A stretch of DNA of 64,000 nt from Williamsia phyllosphaerae (GTDB taxonomy: Bacteria; Actinomycetota; Actinomycetes; Mycobacteriales; Mycobacteriaceae). Positions 1 to 8,720 of the stretch are shown piece after piece. A program made the position numbers and the translations under genes. The notes beneath the pieces were generated by a model. The model searched no databases. It was not told the DNA's origin and saw only the letters and a list, made by a program, of their open reading frames with translations. Every line of letters starts with the position of its first letter. Positions within the stretch are counted from its first letter, which is position 1. The stretch is from contig NZ_BMCS01000001.1 in assembly GCF_014635305.1 (NCBI RefSeq), positions 1,550,001 to 1,614,000 on the forward strand, read 5' to 3'.

Positions 1-231
1 GAGCACCTCCAGGGCGGGCGCGTCCGCGAACGACTCGTGGGCCCCGATGACAAGGCCTTTGGCCGCCGTGACGGCGCGGCCATCCGACGAGATGCAGGAC
101 ACGACGTACCCGTCCTCGGGATGGGATCGCGTCCAGTAGGACAGCACCTCCCACGGGCCGACGGCATCGAGCTCCTCGACGTCGTCGAACAGCAGGATGC
201 CGATGTGCAGCGGGGGCGTTGGCGTCGTCAT
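1..231 (-). CDS. DJ-1/PfpI family protein (5' part; continues beyond window start)
   Basis: The minus strand reads from an ATG at 231 to base 1 with no stop, giving the first 77 residues; the C-terminal part lies outside the window. The N-terminus (IGILLFDDVEELDAVGPWEV, residues 10-29) is the first strand and helix of the DJ-1/PfpI fold, as found in GATase1-like amidases and in the N-terminal half of GlxA regulators. The nucleophile-elbow cysteine would fall in the missing part. The gene is divergent from the GlxA-type regulator at 313, with about 80 bases between the starts. Such pairs are often a regulator and its target, but the substrate cannot be inferred. Confidence 0.75.
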   Translation of the reverse strand, partial: MTTPTPPLHIGILLFDDVEELDAVGPWEVLSYWTRSHPEDGYVVSCISSDGRAVTAAKGLVIGAHESFADAPALEVL

Positions 232-312
232 GAGTTCAGACTGCCTGCGGCGAGCAACGCCCACGATAGGCAGCAATGCCTCATTCCATCAGGATCCTGC
301 CATCATGGACGA

Positions 313-1257
313 ATGCATCGTGTGGTGGCGCTGGTACTCCCGAATGTCGTCGCGTTCGACCTCGCGATACCGGCCCAGATCTTCGGTCATGCCGCAGAGC
401 AGGAGTACTACTCGTTCACCACCTGCGGGGTGGCGCCGGGGCCGGTTCCGTCGACCACCGGTTATGCCGTCTACGCCGAGCGCGGAATCGATGCAATCGC
501 ATCCGCAGACACGGTGGTGGTGCCCGGTTATGCGCCTCACGATGTCCCCGATCCGGTGGTCCTCGATGCGCTCAGGACGGCTGCCGGCCGGGGCGCGCGG
601 GTGGTGTCGGTGTGCACCGGCGCATTCGCGCTCGCCGCGGCCGGTCTGCTCGATGGCAGGAAGGCCACCACACACTGGCAGCACACCGACGAGCTCGCGG
701 CGCTCTACCCGTTGGTCGACGTCGACGGCGATGTCCTCTACGTCGATGCCGGCCAGATCATGACCAGTGCCGGTGTCGCAGCCGGTATCGACCTGTGTCT
801 GCACATCGTGCGCACCGACCTGGGCGCCGACGACGCCGTGCGCATCGCGCGCCGCATGGTCGTCGCCCCGCACCGTGACGGCGGCCAGGCCCAGTACCTT
901 CAACGCCCCGTCCCTGCGGACGGCACAGGCCTTGCCGCGACCTGCGACTGGGCGCGGGAGCACCTCGAGGAGTCGCTGACCGTTGCCGACATGGCGAAGC
1001 ATGCGGGCTGGGCACCGCGCACGTTCGCCCGGCGATTTCTCTCCGAGACCGGTATGACGCCGTTGCGCTGGCTGGTGGCGCAGCGGCGTCTGGAAGCCCG
1101 TCGCCTCCTCGAGTCGACCGACATGCCGGTCGACGAGGTGGCTCGTCGCTCAGGGCTGGGCACGGCTGGCAATCTGCGCCTGCATCTTGCCCGAGACGCC
1201 GACTCGACCCCCACGGCCTACCGCCGCACCTATCGGAACCGTCTCCGTCGACCTTGA
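313..1257 (+). CDS. GlxA family transcriptional regulator (DJ-1 domain + AraC HTH)
   Basis: This 314-residue protein is a DNA-binding regulator of the GlxA/FtrA type. An N-terminal DJ-1/PfpI-like domain (about 1-180) carries the elbow cysteine in the segment VVSVCTGAF (Cys101). A C-terminal AraC-type double HTH (about 205-305) includes 'TVADMAKHAGWAPRTFARRF' and 'PLRWLVAQRRLEARRLLE'. I chose the ATG at 313 because homology begins there; the in-frame reading upstream is unlike any protein and runs antisense to the divergent DJ-1 gene. The likely target is that neighbour. A second GlxA paralogue lies at 42333-43349. Confidence 0.88.
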   Translation: MHRVVALVLPNVVAFDLAIPAQIFGHAAEQEYYSFTTCGVAPGPVPSTTGYAVYAERGIDAIASADTVVVPGYAPHDVPDPVVLDALRTAAGRGARVVSVCTGAFALAAAGLLDGRKATTHWQHTDELAALYPLVDVDGDVLYVDAGQIMTSAGVAAGIDLCLHIVRTDLGADDAVRIARRMVVAPHRDGGQAQYLQRPVPADGTGLAATCDWAREHLEESLTVADMAKHAGWAPRTFARRFLSETGMTPLRWLVAQRRLEARRLLESTDMPVDEVARRSGLGTAGNLRLHLARDADSTPTAYRRTYRNRLRRP

Positions 1258-1320
1258 CGACCGACACCTGGTGTAGCCGCACGAGCGACGTATGCATGAC
1301 GCGGCGCCGACGACTTCCGG

Positions 1321-1890
1321 TCAGGCGATCCCGCGAAAGAGGTTGTCGACCAACGTGTCCACGAAGGCCCGGTCGATGGGTTGATCGGGCAGCAACAGTC
1401 GGTGGTAGCAGGCTCCCCACAACTGATCGACGACACTCTCGGTGTCGAGGTCTGATCGCAGCTTCGCCGCCGCTTTCGCTGCATCGAGGCGTTTGATCGC
1501 GAGGGCTCGACGCGGCGCCGAGTAGGTCGCGAGGTATGCCGACAGCAATTCCGGATCGGTCTGCGCCGCACCGATCAGTTCCCGGATGACGCTTCCGGCC
1601 CGTGTGGTGACGAGCAGATCGGCGAAGGCGTGCAGTTGCTCGCGCAGATCGGCCTCGATGTTCCCCGAGTCCGGGAAGGCCAGCGACTCCGACACCGTGT
1701 CGAAGTAGCCCGCCAGGGCCAATGCGCCCTTGGACGGCCAGAGCTTGTAGATCGTCACCTTGCTGGCCCCGCTGATCGCCGCCACCTTCTCGATGGTGAA
1801 TCCGCCCATGCCGACCTCGAGCAGCAGGCTTCCGGCCGCCTGCAGTATGTCCGCCCGCACCTCGTCGACCGGTCTGCGGCCTCGCCCCAT
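1321..1890 (-). CDS. TetR/AcrR family repressor
   Basis: The 189-residue protein has a canonical TetR N-terminal HTH (about 10-57; 'GGFTIEKVAAISGASKVTIY' forms helices 2 and 3). A C-terminal ligand domain follows, with a TetR_C-like helix around 'LLVTTRAGSVIRELIGAAQ'. It is divergent from the SDR gene at 2001. A strong palindrome with TATATG/CATATA ends lies 23 bases upstream of its ATG, so autorepression and control of the SDR pair is the simplest reading. The ligand is unknown. Confidence 0.9.
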   Translation of the reverse strand: MGRGRRPVDEVRADILQAAGSLLLEVGMGGFTIEKVAAISGASKVTIYKLWPSKGALALAGYFDTVSESLAFPDSGNIEADLREQLHAFADLLVTTRAGSVIRELIGAAQTDPELLSAYLATYSAPRRALAIKRLDAAKAAAKLRSDLDTESVVDQLWGACYHRLLLPDQPIDRAFVDTLVDNLFRGIA

Positions 1891-1912
1891 GTCGCGAACC
1901 TCTCTGTAAGTT

Positions 1913-1935
1913 TATATGGACGGTTAGTTCATATA
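1913..1935. promoter_or_regulatory. Candidate TetR operator palindrome
   Basis: This 23-bp imperfect inverted repeat has perfect outer arms, TATATG and CATATA, plus matching inner AC/GT pairs. It is AT-rich against the GC-rich background. It sits between the divergent TetR gene (start 1890) and the SDR gene (start 2001), where it could cover both promoters. Operator function is inferred from position and symmetry. Confidence 0.6.
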
Positions 1936-2000
1936 GTGCTTTAATGAACTCAGCGTACACATCGCGTCTTCGACGCGAACGCTCAACCGAGAGGATCGAC

Positions 2001-2759
2001 ATGGACACCACCACGCAGCCGACCACCGACACGGGGCCTCGCGTCGCTCTGGTGACCGGGGCATCGGGCGGTATCGGCCGAGCAGTCGCGACCCGACTGG
2101 GCGCCGATGGGATGGCCGTCGGAGTCCACTACGCGGGTAACCGGGACCGTGCCCAGGAGACGGCCGACGCTGTCGTCGCGGCCGGTGGGCGGGCCGAACT
2201 GATCTCGGGCGACGTGGCCGACGAGACCGCCGTCGCCGCGATGTTCGAGCAGCTCGAGTCGATGTTCGGAGGGGTCGATGTCGTCGCCCACACCGCCGGC
2301 GTCATGAAGCTGTCCCCGCTGGCCGAGCTGTCGCTGGACGATTTCGACTCCATGCACCGCACGAACGTCCGCGGCGTCATCGTGGTCAGCCGCGAGGCCG
2401 CGCGTCGAGTGCGCGACGGCGGCGCGATCGTCAACTTCTCGAGTTCGGTCGTCAAGCTCGCCCTCCCCGGATACGCCGCCTACGCGGCCTCCAAGGGTGC
2501 CGTCGATGCGTTGACCCCGGTTCTCGCGAAGGAGATGCGTGGCCGCGACGTCACCGTCAACTCGGTCGCGCCCGGCCCTACGGCCACCCCGTTGTTCCTC
2601 GACGGGAAGACTCCCGAGGCCATCGACTCGCTGAGGACCATGACGCCACTCGAACGGCTCGGCGCGCCCGAGGACATCGCCGAGACCGTGGCCCATCTCG
2701 CCGGCCCGGCTCGCTGGATCAACGGACAGGTCATCTACGCCAACGGCGGAATCATCTGA
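2001..2759 (+). CDS. SDR family NAD(P)-dependent oxidoreductase
   Basis: This 252-residue classical short-chain dehydrogenase has a TGASGGIG cofactor loop (residues 19-26) and an active-site serine near 148-149 (NFSSS). The catalytic Tyr161-x3-Lys165 lies in YAASK, and an HTAG motif at about 97-100 replaces the usual NNAG. I chose the ATG at 2001 because GAGAGGA precedes it; the open frame extends upstream to 1944, but that part is not conserved-looking. It resembles 3-oxoacyl-ACP reductase (FabG)-like SDRs of secondary metabolism. It is probably co-transcribed with the SDR at 2807 (47-base gap) and controlled by the divergent TetR. Confidence 0.9.
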   Translation: MDTTTQPTTDTGPRVALVTGASGGIGRAVATRLGADGMAVGVHYAGNRDRAQETADAVVAAGGRAELISGDVADETAVAAMFEQLESMFGGVDVVAHTAGVMKLSPLAELSLDDFDSMHRTNVRGVIVVSREAARRVRDGGAIVNFSSSVVKLALPGYAAYAASKGAVDALTPVLAKEMRGRDVTVNSVAPGPTATPLFLDGKTPEAIDSLRTMTPLERLGAPEDIAETVAHLAGPARWINGQVIYANGGII

Positions 2760-2806
2760 CCCGCAGAGTCCCACAACACAGTTCACTCACGAAAGGAACC
2801 ATCATC

Positions 2807-3700
2807 ATGACCCAGATCGTTGTCATCACCGGCGCGTCATCCGGCTTCGGGGCGATGACCGCCCGGCATCTCGCCGATGCGGGACACGTCGTCTACGCGG
2901 GAATGCGGGACACAGTGACGCGGAACGCCTCTGCGGCGCAGGCCGCCCGCGACTACGCCACCGACCACCAGGTCGATCTACGTCCGATCGAGATGGACGT
3001 CGCCGATCAGGGGTCCGTCGACGCCGCGATCGACACCATCGTGACCACGGCCGGCCGTCTCGACGTGATCGTCCACAACGCGGGACACATGACACTCGGA
3101 CCGGCCGAAGCCTTCACCCCCGACGAGGTCGCACAGGTCTACGACACCAACGTGCTCTCGACCCAGAGGGTCAACCGCGCGGCGCTGCCGCATCTGCGCG
3201 CACAGCGTGACGGTCTGGTGATCTGGGTCGGCTCGTCGAGCTCACGTGGGGGCACCCCGCCGTACCTGGCACCGTATTTCGCCGCGAAGGCGGCGATGGA
3301 CGCTCTGGCCGTGTCCTACGCAGCCGAGCTGGCGCGTTTCGGGATCGAGACGTCGATCATCGTTCCCGGCTCGTTCACCGTCGGAACCAACCACTTCGCG
3401 CACGCCGGGCACCCCTCGGACACGAACACCGCGGAGCAGTACGACCAGCTCTACCCGGATCTGATGGAGCAGGTATCGGTCCGACTGGCCGATCTCGCTC
3501 CGGCCGAACAGGACCCGACCGAGGTCGCGCGCGCCATCACCGGCGTGGTGGGCGCCGAGAAGGGTGATCGTCCCTTCCGGGTGCACATCGATCCGGCGCA
3601 CGACGGCGCCGAGGAAGTCTTCGACCTCGGCGACCGGATCCGCACCGACTTCTACCGGCGACTGGACCTGTCGGATCTGTTGCGCCCGGCGGTGAACTGA
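2807..3700 (+). CDS. SDR family oxidoreductase
   Basis: The 297-residue protein is a second short-chain dehydrogenase in the same likely operon. TGASSGFG (8-15) binds the cofactor, NAG is at 91-93, SSSS at 143-146, and the catalytic pair is Tyr157-x3-Lys161 in YFAAK. AAGGAACC lies seven to nine bases before the ATG. It is longer than a typical FabG and has a C-terminal extension. Two SDRs under one TetR suggest sequential oxidation or reduction of a small organic molecule, but the substrate is not evident. It is convergent with tmsB, with only one base between the stop codons. Confidence 0.9.
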   Translation: MTQIVVITGASSGFGAMTARHLADAGHVVYAGMRDTVTRNASAAQAARDYATDHQVDLRPIEMDVADQGSVDAAIDTIVTTAGRLDVIVHNAGHMTLGPAEAFTPDEVAQVYDTNVLSTQRVNRAALPHLRAQRDGLVIWVGSSSSRGGTPPYLAPYFAAKAAMDALAVSYAAELARFGIETSIIVPGSFTVGTNHFAHAGHPSDTNTAEQYDQLYPDLMEQVSVRLADLAPAEQDPTEVARAITGVVGAEKGDRPFRVHIDPAHDGAEEVFDLGDRIRTDFYRRLDLSDLLRPAVN

Positions 3701-3701
3701 C

Positions 3702-5039
3702 TCAGGCGTTCCACCACGGACGCAGGGGCAGTCCGTTGGAACCGTCGTCGGCGAGCTTCACGCCCAGCACCTGATGCAGCTGGATGATGTTGCGCTCGAA
3801 GCCCACACGGCAGCCGGCCAGGTACAGGCCCCACAGTCGCGCCGTCGATTCGCCGACCTCCTCGACCGCAGCGTCCCAGTTCTCCACCAGGTTGCGATTC
3901 CAGTCGCGCAGCGTCATCGCGTAGTGCTCGCGCAGGTTCTCCTCGTGGACCACCTCGAGTCCGCCGACATCTTGCACGGCCGAGATGATGGTGCCCGACC
4001 CGGTCAGCTCCCCGTCGGGGAACACGTACCGGTCGATGAAGGCGCCCGCCTTGTGCTTGCCCTTGTTGTCCGGGCGGGTGATGCAGTGGTTCAGGAACAG
4101 GCCGCCGGGCTTGACCTTGTCGCGCATGAACCCGAAGTACGACGGGTAGTTCGCGACACCGATGTGCTCGGTGAGGCCGATGGAGGACACGGCGTCGAAA
4201 TTCGACTCGGTGACATCGCGGTAGTCGCTGAACCGAACCTCGGCGAACTCACTGAGTCCCTCGTCGACGATCGCCTTCTGCGCCCACGCCGCCTGCTCGG
4301 CCGACAGGGTCGCACCGATCGCGTAGACGCCCTGGCGTGCGGCGTACCGGACCATTCCGCCCCAGCCGCAACCGATGTCGAGCAATCGATCACCCGGCTT
4401 GAGCTGAAGCTTGTCGAAGACGAGACGGTACTTGTTGTCCTGAGCGGTCTCCAGGCTCGCATCGCGTTCCGGGTAGCAGGCGCACGTGTAGGTCATCGAC
4501 GGGCCGAGCACCCACTCGTAGAACGTGTTCGAGACGTCGTAGTGGTGGTGGATGGCCTCGGCGTCGCGGGCCCGGCTGTGCCGCAGACCTTCTGCGATGC
4601 GACGCCAGCGGGGCTGTGCTTCCTGCGCCGGCGGTGCGATCGGCTTGAACGCCTCGAGGCCGAGGGAACGCGTGATCGTGGCCATCATCATCGCGCTCGG
4701 GCGGGCGAAGCTGACGTTGGCCGACAGCGCCTTGAGCGAGTCGTACGGGTCGCCCGGGTGACTGCCGCGCAGGTTCAGATCCCCCGAGATGTAGGCACGC
4801 GCCATGCCCAGGTCGCCGGGGGCTGTGACGAGGTACGTGGTGCCCCGTGGGGTCACGAGGTCGAGTCCGTACTCGGCGTCCTCGGGTCCGGCGGCGCTCC
4901 CGTCATATGCGGTGACCCGAACGTTCAGGTCACCGCCTGCAACCGCCTCGACGATCTCGGCGAGCGACATCTTCGGGCTCGAATTCTTGGTCGAGCGGGG
5001 AGCGCCCGGTTGACTGCTGCTATCTCGAAAAGTCGTCAT
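3702..5039 (-). CDS. tmsB: Fatty-acid 10-methylenation methyltransferase TmsB (CFA synthase family)
   Basis: The 445-residue SAM-dependent methyltransferase belongs to the cyclopropane-fatty-acid synthase family. It has the family hallmark 'IHHHYDVSNTFYEWVLG' near 163-179 and the SAM loop LLDIGCGWGG (219-228). Paired with the FAD oxidoreductase encoded just upstream, it matches the BfaB/TmsB system. In that system the methyltransferase converts the oleoyl double bond of phospholipids into a 10-methylene group. The ATG at 5039 overlaps the stop of tmsA (ATGA), so the two are translationally coupled. Orthologous order: Rv3720 after Rv3719. Confidence 0.9.
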   Translation of the reverse strand: MTTFRDSSSQPGAPRSTKNSSPKMSLAEIVEAVAGGDLNVRVTAYDGSAAGPEDAEYGLDLVTPRGTTYLVTAPGDLGMARAYISGDLNLRGSHPGDPYDSLKALSANVSFARPSAMMMATITRSLGLEAFKPIAPPAQEAQPRWRRIAEGLRHSRARDAEAIHHHYDVSNTFYEWVLGPSMTYTCACYPERDASLETAQDNKYRLVFDKLQLKPGDRLLDIGCGWGGMVRYAARQGVYAIGATLSAEQAAWAQKAIVDEGLSEFAEVRFSDYRDVTESNFDAVSSIGLTEHIGVANYPSYFGFMRDKVKPGGLFLNHCITRPDNKGKHKAGAFIDRYVFPDGELTGSGTIISAVQDVGGLEVVHEENLREHYAMTLRDWNRNLVENWDAAVEEVGESTARLWGLYLAGCRVGFERNIIQLHQVLGVKLADDGSNGLPLRPWWNA

Positions 5040-6472
5040 TGACGCTTCACCGCCTTTGCGTAGAGGTCCAGGAATCGTGATGCGGGGTCGTGATGTTTGC
5101 GCAGCAGGCGATAGGACTCGCCGCCGTAGAGCTCGTCGAACTCCGCCTCGTCGTAGAAGGAGTCGGAATACAGCGACTTGTGGCCGTCGAGCTCGGAGAC
5201 CTTGCGCTCGATGAGTCGGTTGGCCCGGCCCTCCGGTTCGCCCTCGATCTTCGGGACGGCCGACCAGAAGCCGACGTTGACGTAGGTGTGCCGGGGTGCC
5301 AGCGGGTACAGCGGCCAGGGGCGTGAGCTGTCCGCCCCATCGGGTAGCGGGTCGTGAAGTCGCAACGGACACAGCCAGATCGGTTCGATCGGGATGTTCT
5401 CGAGGAACCAGGCGATGAACTCCGCGGTGCGTTCGATGGGCACCTCGATGTCCTGGACGACGCGCTCGTTCGGCGGCTCACCCTTGCGGGCGTTGAGTCG
5501 GTCGGCGATGTCGAAGCGGTGGTCCAGGGCGATGAGCTTCCAGTAGAAACTGCTGCGCAGCAACCGCTTCGGCCAGAACCGTCGGATCTTCGGGTTCTGC
5601 GCCCCGAATGCGCGCGAACACCAGAACCAGTCGGTGTCCCAGCGCCAGAGGTAGTCGTGGATCGTCAACCGATCCCGTTTCGGTGTGGAGAGGTCCGCAT
5701 GCTGGATGGACCGGTAGAAGATGTCGGAGCCGGTGTAGTCGCTGACCGGACCGGGCTCGGCGCTGCGTCGCCCCAGGGTCAGGTAGGACTCGCCGGCCGA
5801 GAACACGACTCCGTCGAGGTAGTCCACGACCTCGCCGTCGTGGCTGCGGTCGGTGACGATGCGGTCCATCGTCTCCTGCAGGGTGGCCACGTCGTCGAAG
5901 CGCAGATGGCGCAGTTCGACGAACGGCTCGACCTTCTCCAGCTCGATCTTCAATCTCGTGCTGTAGCCAAGGGTTCCGTACGAATTGGGAAAGCCGAAGA
6001 AGAGGTCGGAGCGTTCGTTGGTGGGGCTGACCGTGACGATCTCGCCGGATCCGGTGAGGACGTCCATCTCGCGGACGGTCTCGTGCGGCAGCCCGTTTCG
6101 GAACGACGTGCTCTCGATGCCGAGTCCGGTGACCGCACCACCGAGCGTGATGGTCTTGAGCTGTGGGACGACGAGCGGCGCCAGGCCGTAGGGGAGTGTC
6201 GCGTCGACGAGGTGCTCGTAGGTGCACATGCCGGCGACGTCAGCGGTCATCGCGTCGGCGTCGACCTCGATGACACGGTCGAGACCGGAGACGTCGAGAC
6301 CCGGATACGGGTTCTTGTCGCGGCGGCGGAACAGATTCGACGTTTTCTTCGCAAGTCGGACACGTGCATGTGGGGGTATCGCGCGGTAGCTCGCCAGCAG
6401 GGTGTCGACACCCGCGGCGAAGGAGTCCCACCCCATCTCCCGGTCGCTGCTCGTCGACCTGTCTGCACTCAT
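5036..6472 (-). CDS. tmsA: FAD-binding oxidoreductase TmsA (10-methylene to 10-methyl reductase)
   Basis: This 478-residue flavoprotein has an FAD_binding_4 (PCMH-type) N-terminal half, including 'GGAVTGLGIESTSFRNG' near 110-127. The DHCR24/DWARF1-like C-terminal half is rich in aromatic residues. In the TmsAB/BfaAB pathway this enzyme reduces 10-methylene-stearoyl lipid to 10-methylstearoyl (tuberculostearoyl) lipid. No third gene (tmsC) is present here. It is the first gene of a two-gene operon on the minus strand; GAGG lies about 11 bases before the ATG. Family and pairing are clear; the exact activity is by analogy. Confidence 0.88.
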   Translation of the reverse strand: MSADRSTSSDREMGWDSFAAGVDTLLASYRAIPPHARVRLAKKTSNLFRRRDKNPYPGLDVSGLDRVIEVDADAMTADVAGMCTYEHLVDATLPYGLAPLVVPQLKTITLGGAVTGLGIESTSFRNGLPHETVREMDVLTGSGEIVTVSPTNERSDLFFGFPNSYGTLGYSTRLKIELEKVEPFVELRHLRFDDVATLQETMDRIVTDRSHDGEVVDYLDGVVFSAGESYLTLGRRSAEPGPVSDYTGSDIFYRSIQHADLSTPKRDRLTIHDYLWRWDTDWFWCSRAFGAQNPKIRRFWPKRLLRSSFYWKLIALDHRFDIADRLNARKGEPPNERVVQDIEVPIERTAEFIAWFLENIPIEPIWLCPLRLHDPLPDGADSSRPWPLYPLAPRHTYVNVGFWSAVPKIEGEPEGRANRLIERKVSELDGHKSLYSDSFYDEAEFDELYGGESYRLLRKHHDPASRFLDLYAKAVKRQ

Positions 6473-6704
6473 ACTCTGGTGAACCTCTTCGATTGCTCAC
6501 GTCGGCACGGCGGCTGCCGCAGACGCGGCGAAGCCCTCCATGGCGTCCCGCCCGCGACCCGCGCCCGAACCCATTGAGCCTAGGACTCCTGGGTCTGCAC
6601 CGCCAACCAACCGTGCGTCACGATGCGCTGATGCGTGGGTGAACAACCACCGCCGCAGAGGCTGCCAACACCGGCTTTGCCACCGACGTGACAACATCGG
6701 ATGT

Positions 6705-7208
6705 ATGGATGCCAGCGCCCTGCGAAATCTCCAGAAACCACTCAAGGACAGCTACCGGGACGACCCGGGCGCGGCCATCGCGCCGCTGCACGCCGTCGGC
6801 ACGTTCACCGATGACGACATCACCTGCACGGTCGACACGTGGGCCGGCTCGGTGCGCGCCGGACTGCACCCCACCACCGGTGGCGACGGCAGCGAGGCCT
6901 GCTCCGGCGACATGCTGCTGCAGGCCCTGGTGGCGTGTGCCGGTGTGACGTTCCGGTCCGTCGCCACGGCGATGTCGTTGGACATCCGCAACGCGCAGGT
7001 CCGCGCCGACGGCGCATTCGATGCCCGCGGCACCCTCGGCGTCGACCGCGACACCCCCGTCGGGATGACCGACATCTCGTTGACCTTCACCTTCGAGACC
7101 GACGAGGACGACGTGAAGATCGACAAGCTCCTCGAGCTGACCGAGCGCTACTGCGTCGTTGCCCGCACGCTGGCCGGTTCGGCCCCGGTGGAGGTACGTC
7201 GCGGCTGA
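6705..7208 (+). CDS. OsmC family protein
   Basis: The 167-residue protein has the OsmC/Ohr fold pattern. A 'CSGDMLLQALVACAG' segment (66-80) carries Cys78 at the start of the central helix, and a second conserved cysteine (Cys150 in ERYCVVA) lies near the C-terminus. These two are the expected peroxidatic/resolving pair for thiol-dependent peroxide reduction, though many YhfA-type OsmC proteins have no proven activity. The reading frame is open further upstream, but the ATG at 6705 is where homology starts. The gene is divergent from tmsA. It differs from the Ohr-type protein at 38266. Confidence 0.82.
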   Translation: MDASALRNLQKPLKDSYRDDPGAAIAPLHAVGTFTDDDITCTVDTWAGSVRAGLHPTTGGDGSEACSGDMLLQALVACAGVTFRSVATAMSLDIRNAQVRADGAFDARGTLGVDRDTPVGMTDISLTFTFETDEDDVKIDKLLELTERYCVVARTLAGSAPVEVRRG

Positions 7209-7298
7209 GGCCGCACGCACCGCACGACCCGCCCGCGCACACCTCCGTATCCTTGCGGGCGACATCGGAGTCCATCGACACGCTAGGAGTGATTCGTC

Positions 7299-7736
7299 GT
7301 GGCACAGGTTTCGGCTACACAGTCGATCGACATCAACGCAGCACCGGATTCGGTGCTGGCGGCACTGAGTGACTACGCCGTCGTGCGTCCGCAGATCCTG
7401 CCCGAGCAGTACCTCGACTACCAGGTGATCAGTGGTACCTCCGGCGGGGGCACGGTCGCGCAGTGGACGCTGCAGGCGACGTCGAAGCGGTCGCGCAACG
7501 TGAAGGCCACCGTCGCCGTCGACGGTTCGACCATCACCGAGAACGACGAGAACTCGACCATGGTGACCACCTACACCGTCTCGCCCCAGGGCAACGGGTC
7601 GATGGTGGAGACGACGACGTCGTGGAAGGGCGCAGGCGGCATCGGCGGCTTCTTCGAGAAGACTTTCGCTCCCAAGGGACTCAACCGCATCCAGGCCGCC
7701 CTCCTCGGCAACCTCAAGTCCCGCCTGGAGAAGTGA
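7299..7736 (+). CDS. SRPBCC family protein (Rv3718c-like)
   Basis: The 145-residue protein starts with GTG behind a good AGGAGT site eight bases upstream. Its pattern is that of a START/Bet v1-like SRPBCC fold: an N-terminal beta strand (QSIDINAAPDSVLAALSDY), a central antiparallel sheet and a long C-terminal helix ('GLNRIQAALLGNLKSRLEK'). Such proteins bind hydrophobic ligands in a cavity, and the ligand here is unknown. In M. tuberculosis the equivalent gene (Rv3718c) sits in the same position between Rv3719 and the ybaB-recR pair, which supports orthology. Confidence 0.8.
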   Translation: MAQVSATQSIDINAAPDSVLAALSDYAVVRPQILPEQYLDYQVISGTSGGGTVAQWTLQATSKRSRNVKATVAVDGSTITENDENSTMVTTYTVSPQGNGSMVETTTSWKGAGGIGGFFEKTFAPKGLNRIQAALLGNLKSRLEK

Positions 7737-7775
7737 TCGCGACGGGCGGCCTCGCCGCGGGTCGGTAGCGCGGCG

Positions 7776-8708
7776 ATGGGCCGACGCCGCAGGTCGTCGC
7801 CGCTGCCGCCACGTCACGGGGTGGACGCGACCCGGGTGGTGCTGCGTACCTCCGACGAACCGATGATCGACGCCCTGCGTCGGGCGCCTGCGCTCTCCGA
7901 CGTCGATGAGGCCGGACTGCTGGCGCGGTTCGCGGCGCGCGAGATCGTCGACTCCTCGGGGTCGCCGATCGACCCAACGACCGCGACCACCGCCGGCGCC
8001 CCGATCTACCTCTACCGCGACCTCCCGGAGGAGATCGCGATCCCGTTCGAACTACCGGTCCTGCACGCCGACGAGGACATCATCGTCGTCGACAAGCCGC
8101 ACTTCCTCTCCACGATGCCCCGCGGCGTCCACGTGGTGGAGACCGCGCTCGTGCGTCTGCGTCGGGAGTTCGGCTCCGATCTCATCAGCCCGGCCCACCG
8201 GCTCGACCGCCTCACCGCGGGTGTTCTGCTGTTCACCCGACGACCGCAGGTGCGACGCGACTACCAGAATCTGTTCGCGGATCGTCGCGTGGACAAGGAG
8301 TACCGGGCGGCGGCGCCGGTGCGCGCCGATCTGAGGCTTCCCGCCGATGTCGCGAACCGGATCCTCAAGGACTCCAGCGACCTGCGGGCGCGGGTCGTCG
8401 ACGGCGAGATCAACGCGCGCAGCCGGGTCGAACTGATCGACGGACCCTCTGAGGCGACGGGCGGTCTGGCCGAGTATCGGCTGACGCCGCACACCGGACG
8501 GACCCATCAGTTGCGACTGCACATGGCCGAGCTGGGCATCCCGATCGACGGTGATCCGCTCTACCCGGTGGTCTGCCCCGAGCTCGCGGCGCTGTCCGAG
8601 TCCGGTGACTTCACGCGCCCGCTGCGTCTGGTCGCCCACCGACTCGAGTTCGACGACCCGCTCTCGGGTCGACGGCGCGTTTTCCGCAGTACCCGGTCGG
8701 TGGTGTGA
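7776..8708 (+). CDS. RluA-family pseudouridine synthase
   Basis: This 310-residue RNA-modifying enzyme isomerises uridine to pseudouridine. The family signature HRLDRLTAGVLLF begins at residue 141, and Asp144 is the catalytic aspartate. VDKPHF (105-110) and GRTHQLRLH are the other RluA motifs. It has no S4 domain; the N-terminal 90 residues form an extension as in the actinobacterial branch of this family, whose RNA target (rRNA or tRNA) cannot be read from sequence. The next gene starts 12 bases after its stop, suggesting one transcript. Confidence 0.9.
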   Translation: MGRRRRSSPLPPRHGVDATRVVLRTSDEPMIDALRRAPALSDVDEAGLLARFAAREIVDSSGSPIDPTTATTAGAPIYLYRDLPEEIAIPFELPVLHADEDIIVVDKPHFLSTMPRGVHVVETALVRLRREFGSDLISPAHRLDRLTAGVLLFTRRPQVRRDYQNLFADRRVDKEYRAAAPVRADLRLPADVANRILKDSSDLRARVVDGEINARSRVELIDGPSEATGGLAEYRLTPHTGRTHQLRLHMAELGIPIDGDPLYPVVCPELAALSESGDFTRPLRLVAHRLEFDDPLSGRRRVFRSTRSVV

Positions 8709-8720
8709 GGAGATGAGGTC

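Noticed and set aside
5354..6577. Long plus-strand frame antisense to tmsA
   Set aside because: Low-complexity, Val/Asp/Gly/Arg-rich translation without motifs; a GC-rich shadow of the tmsA coding strand.
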